This document shows, piece by piece, positions 11,277 to 22,239 of a DNA stretch of 64,000 nt. Under the pieces are notes generated by a model. That model worked only from the letters and a program-made list of their open reading frames with translations, ran no database searches and was not told where the DNA came from. The stretch lies in the NCBI GenBank assembly GCA_033220425.1, contig CM065647.1, positions 5,456,001 to 5,520,000 on the forward strand, written 5' to 3'. Each line of letters opens with the position of its first letter. Position 1 is the stretch's first letter. This DNA comes from Lepraria neglecta. Its lineage: Eukaryota; Ascomycota; Lecanoromycetes; Lecanorales; Stereocaulaceae. The position numbers were made by a program, and so were the translations under genes.

Positions 11277-13110
11277 CTCAACACCAGCCAATTTGGCAAT
11301 CTGGATAGCCGCATTCCCTACTTCAGTATTCCCCGAATGGATTAATACCGTTTCTCCTGGCTGAATTTGGGCGCGATGCTGCAACGCGTAGAGCGCATTT
11401 GAGAAAACAGCCGGCAACGTGCAGCATATAGCGAATTTCTCCCCGTCGTAGAGCTTGCAGCATGCCCATTGGGGTACTATTTCGTGAGTTCTGAAGTGGC
11501 CGGGAGCCATCACGACAATCCGATCACCTGGGGCGACATCCGCAACATTGTCCGCAACACGGGTGACGATCCACAATGCTCAATAGTGCAGGGTCCGTCT
11601 CGTGTTTCGTGCTTGCCGGATGGCACTGCACAGCCCTTAGCATTCAGATATATGGCCTGGACTTCGACTTGGACGAAGCCAGGTTCAGGCTTCAGTGGTT
11701 CTTTCTTGAAGTTTGTCGTATCGAATTGCCCAAGGCTTCCGATATTCAGGCGACATAACTTCGCCTCTGCAAGCGACATTGACATGGTCTCATTCCCTTG
11801 TCTTTGACGAAATGATTAGCTGAGATCCTCGTCTGGGACGAAGCAGCTGATGTGGACCAAGCTGCCACGTTGGATGACCTCGTAGTCCGTCGGTACGGCA
11901 CCAGTGCCAGGTTGGTGAAGAATAGAGTATATATTCCGTGCAGTACCACTTGATTCCAATTCTATCTACTCCAGATCAAGCGTACAGAATACGAGTGATA
12001 GCTGCTCAATCATAAGTGCTCTGGCCAGGCCTGAAACAAGGGCGAAGTCAGGATGAGCCCCGCTCAAGAAGCCATCACCGGTGGCCCATGCGATTTTCGA
12101 GGCACGATCCGTAAGTATCTTGAGCCGTGCCATGTCATCCTCTACTAACGATGATACCAGTGGGTGTTCTACCTCCAAGGTAGAGTAGATTATGGCTCTA
12201 GGTGGAATGTTGTCTTGCGAGATCTCACTAAATTTGACCCTGTTCGCAGTAGATAGATCGAGTATGTTGAGTAAGTTGTCCGCCAGGGTTTGGGCAGGTC
12301 TGCCTGCGTTGTCACGCTCTGCAATAATTGCGGGATTCTCCTAAGTCTCCAAGTTGGGTATTGACCTTCCCAAACTGATGCGGCTCTCGGGTAAATCCTT
12401 GTGGACAGTGCTGAACCCATTCTGCTCAAAGCCATAGGTTTGGCTCGATGGGGTTGCCGCCACGAAGAAACCATCGTCCGTTAGGAGATCTTTTAAGTTC
12501 GGAAGCATCGCATGAAGGTAAAGGTCCGACGAAACAACATTCGGAAGGACTATCAGTGCGTAAGACTGGTCACTAATTTGGGTGGCGGACCTAGATATCT
12601 CTGCCGGAGTGGATTGAATTTCGACCTGCGTCCCAAACAGCTGGCTGGCCATTAGATAAGAGATAAACCAGCAGTGAATGAACGGATCAAGTGGCTAAAG
12701 TCCGCGCCATCAAGGACTATCCTGCTGATCTCAGCGTTCTTATCCGAAAGTGCTAGGACTCGCAATTTGGCATTTTTGTGATTGAGGAAGGATAGGATAT
12801 GAGCGAAGATGACTCTTTGTTCGTCGTTGGAGGATGAACTTGACGCGTCGGAGGAAAGAACGCCATCCAAGTGCTTCGAAAACCATCACTGACTGGTCCA
12901 GCAACTCCCGTAGAGATCCGGCTTCCAGACAACCCTATTCATTGGTTGGCGCCGAGTAGTCTCCTGCCGAGTTGCAGGCGTATAGGGAGCCATCCGCAAT
13001 TTCTTCATTTGCGCAGAAATGTGGCCTGTGGTATCCTGTAGCTCGGCTCTGATTTCGATAGCTCCAAACCCAACCACCGGCTTGAAAGGCTATATGAAAG
13101 GCCTAGTCAG

Positions 13111-13525
13111 GCATTGTCTGCAAGGCCGTGGCCAGGCCCACGATCAGGCATACCTAGTGAATATGGCCTCTATAGGCCTGCTTTTCGGCCTGATTCAAGC
13201 TCTCAATATTGGGCCACAGCTAGCCTAGGCAATCCCGTATTGTACCATTCCAAATTCGTCTTAGTGCCTCGGCCCGGGGTCTGCTGTGAGGCTGACTTGG
13301 CAATGTGAAGGATTTACGATAGTCACATGAGGCACGAAGGCAGGAAGGCAGGGTTAGATGGTGGCCTGCAGGACCATAGGATGATTGATTGATGAAGCTA
13401 TCATGAGGTCCTAATATAGCCGAGTCGCTAGCGGCTTGGCACCGCAGAGCCGTCATGCAGAGCCGCATCGACATCTCGTGAGCTTTGTTGCATCTGCAGA
13501 CTGCCAATTTTGAAACACTATATAC
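13111..13525. other. sequence replacing the PKS 5' half
   Basis: The PKS similarity stops near 13110, inside the dehydratase. This stretch up to the transposon has no KS, AT or DH similarity that I can see on either strand and no recognised gene. The PKS 5' half was therefore lost or displaced. Confidence 0.5.
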
Positions 13526-15580
13526 AGTACGGAGGATGACACCAAAAGTCTTGAATTGCGCTAGTACTGAATGCCACGGCGCCAAGCAGGCCTCAGACCT
13601 CAGCCCTACCGAAAATTTTGCCGCATCTACAGCTAAATATCGATATAACACCGCCAATGGGGTCAGGAATGGGGGCCAGGGGGCTTAGAGGGATACGTAT
13701 CAGGTACTATATAGATAGGGAATTCCGTAGGCTATAGATGTTACTGTACCAATGGCTCCTCGCCGCCGCGGTGTAGCAGCTGGGCCTGAATCTCAGCCAA
13801 TTGCTCCACCAAGAAGAAATCCTCGCAGGCACGGTCCAGTCGCGCAGCTGAATGAGTCGATTGCGCCATTAATCATTGAAAGCCCACGCCGTATACGTTA
13901 TTCGCCTCCTACAGCAGCTCTCCCTGCCCCAGAAGAGACCCCAAGCCTTAAGACGCTCGCCAAAGATGGCCGTTCAGTCAATCATTCGATAGCGCAGCGA
14001 CTCCAAGCACTCGCCCTAGCCGAATACGGTATAGAGGAGAAGATAGCAGCTACACAGGCTGGACTATATAATGCAACGTCAGTTAAAAGGCTACGGAAGA
14101 AGGCTAGAGAACGCGGATTTGACCCTGCAGACTCGTCGATTTTAAAAGAAGAATATGTGGCGGATGCAGGACGTTCTGGCAGAACGCGTATTTCAACGCC
14201 TACAAAAGAGGCTCAAATCCTAGCAGCTGGTATATACTTTTCCTCGTCTAGAGGTATCTTTGCTAATAAATTCAGTAAAGAAAGACCGTAATAGTAGAGA
14301 GAAGCCATCTACAGTACTAGGATTCGAAAATGGAGTCTCTTCTTCCTCAGTGCTTCGAACCCTGCGTAGATACGGCTTCAACAATATTAAAACCATAAAG
14401 AAACCGGGCCTTACACCTGCTATAATGGAAGCCCGCTATCAATTTGCTTTACGCTTCCAGTACTGGACAATAGAAGATTGGAAAAAAGTGATCTGGACTG
14501 ATAAGACGTCCGTTTACTTAGGACAACGCCGTGGCAAAGTTAGAATATAGAGAACTTCGCGGGAAAAATATAACGTAACGTGTACGCGGCGGCGATGGGG
14601 AGGCTTTATGGAGTTTATATTTTGGGGCTGTTTCATATACGATAGAAAAGGGCCGTTCCATATCTAGAAGGACGAGACCGCAGCAGAAAAGAAAGAATCT
14701 AAGGCGTATATAGACGCTATGAATGAGATTTTGGAGCCAAAGCTTAAAGCTGAATAGGAACTTGAGACGGCAATAAAAAGAATGGGACTGAAGAATATGG
14801 GTAGTACTAAGCCTGCTTGGAAATGGGACCAAAAGCATGGCAAAATCGTCCGAAACGCAAAGAAGGGAGGTATCGATTGGTACCGCTATCAAACGGTTAT
14901 TCTGCTGAAACTGCTTATCCCATTTGCAAAAATATGTGGCCCTGAGGCTCTTGTCCAAGAGGATAAGGCTCCTTCGCATGCGTCTAAGTACCAAGATTAG
15001 ATATTCCTGGACACTAACGTCCTCCGCCTTATGTGGTGCGGTAATTCCCCGGATCTAAATGCTATAGAACCGTGTTGGTGGTGGATGAAGAGGCGGACAA
15101 CTCGCAAAGGCTGCCCGCGGACCAGGGCGATTCTTACTAAGGTCTGGACGCGCTGTTGGGAAAAAGAACTCAGCCAGAAGCGTATCCAATCGTGGATTGA
15201 ACGCCTCCCACGTCATATTGCTAAAGTTATAGAATTACGCGGTGGGAACGAGTATAGGGAAGGGAGGGAGGAAGGCGAATGGTCTGATATTCGTCTATAC
15301 ATCCCTGCGGAGCGTCAGCAGCGGTATAAGGGTCGGAAGCAAGGCTATAGTCCTGATAGCAGTCATAATGGGAGCCGGATTGCTAGTATTAGTGTCTGAA
15401 TAGATAGTTGCTATTGGTTGAAGAAGTTGGAGTTATTGGAGTTGCTATAAAGCTTGCAAAAAAATATATTATGTATTGTGTTCGTAATACAATAAACTAA
15501 GGGTACTGAGTGCGGAGTGGACAGAAACGACTTAACTAGTATGCTACTGATTCAAGACTTTTGGTGTCATCCTCCGTACT
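13526..15580 (+). mobile_element. Tc1/mariner-type DNA transposon
   Basis: A 2.05 kb element has inverted repeats of 31 bp: AGTACGGAGGATGACACC begins at 13526, with the complement ending at 15580. It encodes one transposase on the plus strand. A clean TA duplication is not evident at the ends (flanks TATAC and CATTA). Lesions are few compared with the heavily mutated elements further right, so it is a younger insertion. Confidence 0.88.
13752..15399 (+). pseudogene. Tc1-like DDE transposase with frameshift and TAG stops
   Basis: It starts MAPRRRGVAAG (basic, Pro-rich). A helix-turn-helix region follows (about codons 75-160), then the catalytic domain. Landmarks are VIWTDKTSVYLG near 14490 (first Asp), LVQEDKAPSHASKYQD near 14950 (second Asp), and GNSPDLNAIEPCWWWMKR near 15050 (third acidic residue and downstream Trp). 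The family cuts and pastes DNA at TA sites. The frame changes between 14250 and 14290, and TAG stops occur at about 14548, 14666, 14756 and 14998. All are TAG, which fits CAG-to-TAG RIP changes. The last part ends at 15399 within the right TIR-proximal region. Inactive as it stands. Confidence 0.85.
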
Positions 15581-15758
15581 CATTAAATTTCATGGCTCCT
15601 AGGCTTGGCACGCTAAGCCACATCCGGCGAAACCCCGTGTAAATTTGAGTCACAATACCCGGGCGGTAGTAGATAAGGATCGGCAGCACTCACCCTTTCT
15701 AGCCGGAATTAGCTTGCCAAGCAAAGCCCGGTCGCCAAAAATACCTCTTTACAAGGGC

Positions 15759-15765
15759 AAAAAAA
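15759..15765 (-). terminator. Pol III T-run after the tRNA
   Basis: Seven consecutive T residues on the minus strand lie three bases past the tRNA 3' end, as expected for RNA polymerase III termination. Confidence 0.7.
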
Positions 15766-15767
15766 CT

Positions 15768-15879
15768 TAACCCCGGCGAGATTCGAACTCGCGACATCCG
15801 CATTACCTGGGATGATATCATACCAAATCCAGAAGATTTTGATATAAGAACGGCGCGCTAACCACTGCGCCACGAGGTT
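15768..15879 (-). tRNA. tRNA with intron, probably tRNA-Ile(UAU)
   Basis: The minus strand folds as a tRNA. The acceptor AACCTCG (from 15879) pairs with CGGGGTT, with discriminator A at 15768. The D-arm is GCGC/GCGC, the A box TGGCGCAGTGG, and the T-arm GCGAG-TTCGAAT-CTCGC (B box). Position 33 is T followed by TAT, giving anticodon UAU, and an intron of about 38 nt starts after position 37. Anticodon-stem pairing CCGTT/TGCGG has one G-T wobble and one mismatch, so the isotype is less certain and the gene could be decaying. A run of seven T follows on the minus strand (15765-15759), a typical Pol III terminator. It lies between two transposons. Confidence 0.75.
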
Positions 15880-15984
15880 TTCAATGGTATGAGATATTAT
15901 TCTATTAAATATCCTACTAAAAATTATTTTGACACAAAAACACCCCGAATTTACTTTGATCGGGAAAGGGAGCATTGCCGCTTT

Positions 15985-16094
15985 AGAGGGAGCAGCAAGG
16001 GAGTAGAAGGACGGAACAGGCGTTAGCGCGCAAGCAAAGCGGTGACGCCTAAGTCAGCAGGAGGTCATATATTGGCCTAAGTCGGGGAAACTAT
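15985..16094. repeat. fragment of the GCTCCCT/AGGGAGC-type dispersed repeat
   Basis: AGAGGGAGCAGCAAGGGAG is followed by GCGCGCAAGCAAAGCGG..CCTAAGTCAGCAGG. The same order occurs near 50920-51080 (AGGGAGCATGGG..., then GCGCGAGTAAAGCGGCGAGGCCTGAGTCAGC), so this is one dispersed family. Confidence 0.6.
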
Positions 16095-16433
16095 CTTCTT
16101 CTAATAACAGATTATGAGGAAATTCGGAGAGTATTCCGCACTTGCAGCCAATTAGAACGTCCCTTTAGAGCTGCATTTCCTCTCTCGGCTAGCGCCTTCA
16201 ACCACCAAAAGTTGAATACGCATCGCAACTTCTTCGCAGTACTTCCCCGCGCCACATACGTCATATGATATCGAGATAATTTCACAAATTTTGGAACCAA
16301 GCATGCGCTTTCCAGCACCGTCAAATTTTTTAAAATCGGTCCATTTGCGCAAAACTTATGAGCAAAAGAAGCGTTTTCGCCATGTTTTGCGGGTGCGCAC
16401 CGCAATTTCTTTGCAGCAATGCCCCGCGCCATA

Positions 16434-18598
16434 AGAGATATCCCGGCTTAACGCCGACACCGGCCCAACGCCGAATTTTTCTCAAACTCGTTCTTCTTCT
16501 TAACCATGGCCTGCTCCACCCACAACGCTCGTATAGAGCTCGCTCTGGACGATCTGCATCGTCAAGAGAAGCCCAATGTCATAGGTACCGCCAAGAAGTA
16601 TGGTCTGGTCGAATCGACGCTCCGCAGGCGATATCAGGGCAAACATCTTTCCAAGGCAGCAGCAGCTTCAGAATACCGCCAAAACCTCACTTTCATCCAA
16701 GAAGAGACCCTGATCAGTCATATCAACCGACTTACTGATCGTGGACTGCCTCCAACCAGCAGAATGGTCCGGAACTTCGCGGAAGAGATGATAGGGAGGC
16801 CTGTAGGCAAAAATTGGACTGGGGATTTTGTCAAGCGCTATCAAGGAAGGCTTACAAGCATCTACCTTCGTAATATCGATAATCAACGAATGAAAGCGGA
16901 ATACCCCCCTCTGTTTAAGCAGTTTTACGACCTGGTAACTCACTTTTTTAATTTACTATTAATATTAAGGCGTTACTAATAAAGAATTTCTTAGCTCATT
17001 GCTGGTATCGAAAAATACAGTATTACTGCCGAAAATATCTACAACTGGGACGAAAAAGGCTTCGTGATCGGTCAGGCTAGTGCTACTAAGCGCATTATGT
17101 CTTATGAGGCTCTCGAAACGGGTCGAATTCTATATACAAGTCAGGATGGGAATAGAGAATTTATCAGCCTACTCGCTTGTATTAGTGCTACTGGAGTCGC
17201 TTTACCTCCAGCACTTATTTACAAAGGTGACTCGGGCACTCTACAGAATACCTGGGTAGAGGATTTGGCACCTGAGGCTGCTGCTTACTTCGCAGTCTCT
17301 TCGAACGGGTGGAGCTGTAATGCTCTTGGTCTACATTGGTTAGAGGCTGTTTTTCAGCGCTATACAAGCCAGGTAGCTGGAAGAGCACGTCGTTTACTGA
17401 TCGTCGACGGCCATTCCAGTCATGTCAACTTACGATTCATCGATTTATGCGACAGCATGCGAATCCTCTTATTGATTTTACCTTCTCATTCGACTCATCG
17501 TCTACAGCCTTTGGATGTTTCACTTTTTGCACCGCTAGCCAGGTATTATACTAATGGCCTCAACACGTTAATGACGAGTAGCCTAGGTATGGTTTCGATG
17601 TCTAAGAGGGCCTTCTAGAGCGTCTTTTGGCCTGTATAGCAAGAAGCTTTCTCAGAAAAAAACATTACTTCTGGCTTCAGAAAAACAGGTATCTGGCCTT
17701 ACAATCCCGACTTGATCTTATTGAAAATCACGAAACCTATACCTGACAAAGTCATCAACAGCTCTAAAGGCCCCCAGACACCAATGATATGCCGTACAGG
17801 TCGTCGTATGCAACGACAGTATCGCGTTACTCCAAACTCTACACTGCTAAGCAAAGTTTTTCGAGCGAATGAGCGGCTCGCATCCCAGCACTCTGTGGAC
17901 GATCATATAGTGAAAGGCTTGGCTGAAGCATTGAAGAATGAAAAGAAGAAAAGGCAACGTGGTCAGCGTCTTAATTTACTCGGCGAAGATAACTCTAGGC
18001 CTCAATTCTTTAGTCCTGGGCGAGTCCAACGTACACGGGATTACCAAGACTAAAAGGAGATCAATAAGGCACGACGATAGTAAGAGATCGCCGATAAGAA
18101 GGCCGCAGCAGCTATCAAGAAGGCACAGAAAGAGGCGGACAAGATATAGAGGGTATTTCTTACTCTACAACGACGACAAGCTACTGCAGAAGCAAAGGCA
18201 AAAAAGGCTTTAGATAGGCAAGCCCGGGCCAAGCCAAAAAAGGTGGCAATTACACCAGGGAAAGGGCAGTCTAACCAGAAAGGGGTATCTAAATACCCTC
18301 ACAAGGCTCCCGGAAACCTCAGGAAACAGCTAGACAGGTCTGATAATACTGTCGCCCTAGTACATGCTAAGGAAGTTGTTTCAGCTACATATCGTGGAAG
18401 AAAAATCTGCCGCCCGCAGCGCTTTGATGTTTGAGGTTCTTGGGGTTAGATATTATATGTATGCCTTCTATCTACCATAGATTTAATTCGTAGCTTATCA
18501 ATTGATGTGGTTGTTGCTTAATGTGCAAAAAGGTGTTGTTGATAATATTGACAAAATTCGGCGTTGGGCCGGTGTCGGCGTTAAGCCGGGATATCTCT
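16434..18598 (+). mobile_element. pogo/Fot1-type DNA transposon
   Basis: A 2.17 kb element has about 44-bp inverted repeats (AGAGATATCCCGGCTTAACG at the left, its complement at the right) and TA duplications at 16432-16433 and 18599-18600. The paralogous empty site within repeat A confirms the insertion. One spliced transposase gene fills the interior. Few mutations are visible, so it is much younger than the relative at 40.1-42.4 kb. Confidence 0.93.
16506..18434 (+). pseudogene. pogo-family DDE_1 transposase, two exons, nearly intact
   Basis: Exon 1 is 16506-16934 and exon 2 starts at 16995; the 60-nt intron (GTAACT...TTACTAAT...TTCTTAG) joins FYDL to LIAGIEKY in frame. N-terminal HTH domains (psq-like, then CENP-B/Tc5-like with GKNWTGDFVKRY) are followed by the DDE_1 core: NWDEKGF (about 17050), VDGHSSHVN (about 17405), LQPLDVSLF (about 17505). 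The Lys/Arg-rich tail ends RPQRFDV at 18434. Two in-frame TAG codons, at 17616 and 17631, sit where relatives carry Gln and Trp, consistent with CAG-to-TAG and TGG-to-TAG RIP changes. Further stops near 18051 and 18080 lie in the tail. It would move the element by cut-and-paste; as read it is inactive. Confidence 0.88.
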
Positions 18599-18847
18599 TA
18601 TACGTCATATGATATCGAGATAATTTCATGAGTTTTGGAACCAAGCATATGCTTTCCAACGCCGTTCGAATTTTGAAAATTTGGTTAGGAAAGCTCAAAA
18701 AACATGTTTTGGCCTGCGGAGTTCCCTCAAGCTACCCCCGCAGCCGCCCCCGAAGCACTAATATACTAAATCCTTAATAACTTTTAGGATCCTTAGATAG
18801 CTTATAGATTATATCGTAACCGAAACTAAGCAGGCGAGTATACATTA

Positions 18848-19756
18848 CAACGGTTCTATAAAAACATAGACTTTCGGGGAGGGCCTTGTCGACAGGTGGA
18901 AGTCTGGAAAGGCCAGTATCGGTAAGGCCGTCGCAGTATGCCGCGAGATCAGACCCTGGGAAGACCTGTAAGCGGCCCTGTCATGGCAGCAGGGAGAACG
19001 AGAACTCACACGGCCCCTGTTAGGCTTTATCGAAGTATAGTATCTGGCTTCGCCGATATTGTAATCCCAGTACCTAGTTCCACAATGAGGCCCAACACAA
19101 AAGCCTTGGGCTAATGGCACCTTGGAAGCGGAGTCGATAGGGGATGTCGGCAAAATACAGGCTTCTGTACTCTGGAAACTTGATTGCTACTATTTACTGA
19201 ATGTTCGTAGAGATAGCTTGGATACAGGCAATTTGCTGCTCTCCGGATATCGTTGGCCACTTTTGATATAACTGAACGCCTACCGCGTATTCTATAATAA
19301 TATACTCGCTGCTAATGGCATTTGAGGAATCGTCGCTCCAATCAAGGATCGTTGGTATTGGCATAGTAGTATTAGACTGGACTAGCACGAAGACGAGGGT
19401 TAACCGTAACGCGCTGCCTGGAAAGGACATTCAGACTCACGATGTTTGATGGCGGCCACTTCCGAATTAGTGGTCAATCTACATGGCCCTGATACCCGAG
19501 TAGGTAGCCTCGCGATAATACGCTTCCCATTATCACAAGTGAAAATGAAAATTCTATTGAAACCCCCTTCATTCTTTATATAGCTCGTAATCGAAGCTAC
19601 GCTATAGCACAGCTCGATAACCCTTTTGCGGAGCTCGTCAAAGTCAAATTTGATATAGCGCGTATCGCGCTCTAGCTTGTTACGACAGAGCCATCGGCCG
19701 CTTGTATAAGTGTAAGGGTCGAGAGCTGAATACGAGTTAGCTATAAATGCCATCAA
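18848..19756 (-). pseudogene. AIM9-like aminoglycoside-phosphotransferase-family gene, 3'-truncated
   Basis: The minus strand reads from an ATG at 19756: DPYTYTSGRWLCRNKLERD, then RYIKFDFDELRKRVIEL, the signature start of fungal AIM9/APH-family proteins. A 59-nt intron (19440-19382) leads to QSNTTMPIPTILDWSDD. A later exon has PLAQGFCVGPHCGTRYWDYN and YYTSIKPNRG, and another has YCDGLTDTGLSRLPP. A one-base shift near 19130 separates YRSLYFAD from IDSASKV. The kinase catalytic C-lobe is missing: similarity ends near 18848, next to repeat A. Relatives are uncharacterised ATP-dependent small-molecule or mitochondrial kinases. This copy is a dead fragment. Confidence 0.8.
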
Positions 19757-20421
19757 GTGAGATATACAGATTAGGAGAGGAGGAGCCTACGATCTTCTGA
19801 CGGTAGGTTGATTGCTAGCTATAGAGTATAGAATTCTGCTATATATTTCATTAAGGCGCGTAATATCGACCGACGTAGAAGCAATCTCGTTTTCGCGGCG
19901 ACGGACGTAGTAAAGGGTAAACCAACACCAGGAAGACTGAGATTTGATGCGCGGTGTAACCGTTCCGACGTGACGCGAATTATATGATGTCCCGTTGGAT
20001 CAGGCGATGGGGCACCAGACACGATGAGTTCATGTGTAAGGATGTGGGGCTTCTTTATATACGTCTGAGGGAGATTGTGGTGCGAAGCAGGATCAGATAT
20101 TAAGTTAACTTATTTGAGTTAGAGCAGGCTTGCTGGGTCATGAATGAATGGCGAGAATCGATTGTAACTCACGCCGGCCAGGCGTAGGCAGCAGGCGGCA
20201 CTGCAATGACAGCCGGGCGTAGCTCTGGCGACTATTGATGGATCATCTACCGAAAATTCGATCAGCAACAGGATGATTGGGCTGTGGCCTCCAATTTTTC
20301 GGAATCCTAAGGTGAAGCATATGCTAGGATCACTCGAGAAGGCTGTAACAGGATCGAGAGGCCGTGGTATTTACCTGCTACGTTTACTCCCATTACCATC
20401 TTTCGCCTTTCCTTATCGTTA
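19757..20421. other. intergenic between AIM9-like fragment and transposon nest
   Basis: No recognised gene. A 67-codon minus frame at 19819-20022 (Arg-rich, AAKTRLLLRRSILRALMKY) could be a leader exon of the AIM9-like gene, since some relatives carry an N-terminal mitochondrial extension, but no splice join was established. Confidence 0.4.
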
Positions 20422-20609
20422 TCGTAGATCCGAAAAACCTGTTGTAGCGCGGTTTTGATTATCGATTGGCGCGCGCACACACCAAAATCCGAACAAAGTC
20501 GGCTTTTTACTAGATCTCCACCACCAGTAGTCAGAATCGTTCCCAAACGGGCAAAATTGAAGCTCTTGGCATAGTGTTGCTTTTGCCCCCATAAGCGGAG
20601 CTCTTGCCC

Positions 20610-20809
20610 TCGCTGTCGCCACCTAACACCCTCGCCGCCGCTAAAACACCACCCCTACTAGGCTCTCAGATACGTTTCGATATCGAGTACTATCTCGACC
20701 GCGGTGATACAGTTAAAGATATAGTAGGCCGTACTGGTACGACTCAACAGCAGATCTCCAAGATGAAGCGGAACTTGGAGGCGTGGGGGACAGTCGTTGC
20801 CCCATATAT
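20610..20809 (+). pseudogene. DDE_3 transposase, N-terminal part
   Basis: Reads PPLLGSQIRFDIEYYLDRG, then VKDIVGRTGTTQQQISKMKR and NLEAWGTVVAPY: the helix-turn-helix start of fungal DDE_3 transposases. The start codon is not clear here; in the second copy an ATG sits at the equivalent place (36720). The frame runs directly into the Ty3 insertion, whose target duplication TATAT occupies 20805-20809, and resumes at 30617. Confidence 0.8.
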
Positions 20810-21001
20810 TGTAATGGAAGGCTTGGCAAAGTCCTAGTTGGCTCGCGACTACAGTACGCTTGGCGTGCGTTAGCGCTACGAGTCCTGTGCGCCCATTGTT
20901 TAATAGGGGGTTTTCGTCCCCTCTCATAGACTCCTGGAGAATTAGTCTTGGTATAAACCTACTACTATACTTGATTTTATATTGCTACAGGTTCCTATTA
21001 T
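20810..21001 (+). repeat. left LTR of the Ty3 element
   Basis: Pairs with 30422-30616. The last base before the internal region lies at 24107, because a smaller LTR element inserted in it at 21002 with target duplication ATTAT. Differences from the right LTR are largely C/T and G/A. Confidence 0.85.
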
Positions 21002-21179
21002 TGTCACGGGCTGGCCATGCATGCGCATACCTCATTAGGCCTAGCTCAGAGGCTTGCCGCCGCATGCCTATATAGATTCCTCGCGCGCCCATATGGCCTT
21101 CTTTCCTTAGCATTAGTATTTTATCCATATCACCTCATTAATAGCCACCGTTCTACCACCACTAGATCAGGCCGTGACA
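21002..21179 (+). repeat. left LTR of the Gag-only element
   Basis: 178-bp direct terminal repeat, TGTCAC...GTGACA, almost identical to 23924-24101. Confidence 0.92.
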
Positions 21180-22239
21180 TAATACTAATGCTCCAAACAA
21201 GCCACCGGGGTGTATCTTCATATACATCCCACCAGCTGCCATTTGGCCGGCAGCAACCACGGTGTTAATACCTAATAACACCACCAGGTCCGCCAGGACC
21301 ACCCCAAGGGCACCTACCAATCCCTAGGCCCCTTAATACCTCAATACCTCAACGTGACACCGAGCAATCCGGAAGCTCAATAGCTTTATAGCACCAACCG
21401 CCGCCTTCCGAATTTGATCCTTACCTCCTACCACCAGCGCTCACCTCTTGCCAGCGCCTACCTATAATATCTTATCAGCTCCGCCCTCAGCTACTATATC
21501 CCTAGCAGCTTAATTACTACCTCTACCTTCCTCCGGAAGTTGACCTCCTTACTAAGCCATCGACTTACCACCAGCTCCGCCTCTATTCCGCCTCCGCTCC
21601 GCCCTCGGTCCTTAGCTACTACACCCTTAGCAGCTTCACCAACCATTGCCTACTATTGCACTACTATACACATAGTACAGCTATCTGCCTTCAGGTGCTA
21701 CATCCTCAGCAGCACCATTATACATCTGCAGCTCCGCTCCGCTCCGCCCTCCGCCCCGCTCCGCCCTCCGCCCTCAGCTACTATACCCTATATAACCATC
21801 TAACCATCCAACCATCTAACCATCTAACTATCTACCTACCGACCCTATCACCCAACGCCTTACCGCTAGATCGATCTCTTTACTAAGCCGTCGATTCAGA
21901 TATCCTTCCGCTACTCCTCACTACCGAATCCATCAAGATATCGATATATACTGAATGTCTTGCCTCATTCGCCTCATGGCCGTATACCTCTCCCACCCCA
22001 GAAGATCTTGCAGAAGCTGGATTCAGCCATATACCTACAGCCAGCCATATAGATAACGTTATCTGCCGGATATACAATACCCGCTTATACGATTGGGAAC
22101 CTGAAGATAATCCTGAGTTTAAGTATCTAATCCACTCAGGAAGCTGCCAAAGGTTCTAAAAGAGACCACCAAAGTCGTCTTCGCGTATACCCCCGCCAAA
22201 GCCATTACCAAAAGATATCGGATTTCTAGATCTTTCGCT

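Larger units (their letters stand above)
8851..13110 (-). pseudogene. highly reducing polyketide synthase, 3' half, decayed
   Basis: Read 13110 to 8851, the frames give consecutive parts of a fungal highly reducing iterative type I PKS. They are: end of the dehydratase (VVGFGAIEIRAELQD, then RVVWKPDL, 12920-13080); a methyltransferase/structural region (12190-12870); the segment before the enoyl reductase (ALVSGLARALMIEQ, about 12000-12090); enoyl reductase (11950-10440); ketoreductase (10160-9265, with LGGLGRSI and YCAANYALD); and acyl carrier protein (8851-9231, phosphopantetheine site GVDSM). KS, AT and most of DH are absent. Frame changes occur in the MT, ER (near 11540, 10650 and 10480) and KR regions, with an in-frame TAG near 9853; the nucleotide-binding loop of the ER reads HSGNTEVG instead of a Gly-rich motif. 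The C-terminus is native. It would have made a reduced polyketide chain; as it stands it cannot be functional. Confidence 0.9.
16095..18775. repeat. dispersed repeat 'A', split by the pogo element
   Basis: Positions 16095-16433 and 18599-18775 are the two halves of one repeat whose uninterrupted copy lies at 27500-28085. Each copy holds two direct subrepeats with CAATGCCCCGCGCCACATA followed by TCATATGATATCGAGA. Removing the pogo element and one TA restores a join almost identical to the paralogous subrepeat. I do not recognise a coding product; a 106-codon minus frame here mirrors the subrepeats and is probably chance. Confidence 0.75.

Noticed and set aside
13111-13525. Continuation of the reducing PKS (KS/AT)
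   Set aside because: No similarity to KS or AT motifs in any frame; sequence identity unknown.
16112-16432. 106-codon minus frame with an internal repeat
   Set aside because: The protein repeat just mirrors the DNA subrepeats of repeat A; the other copy does not preserve it.
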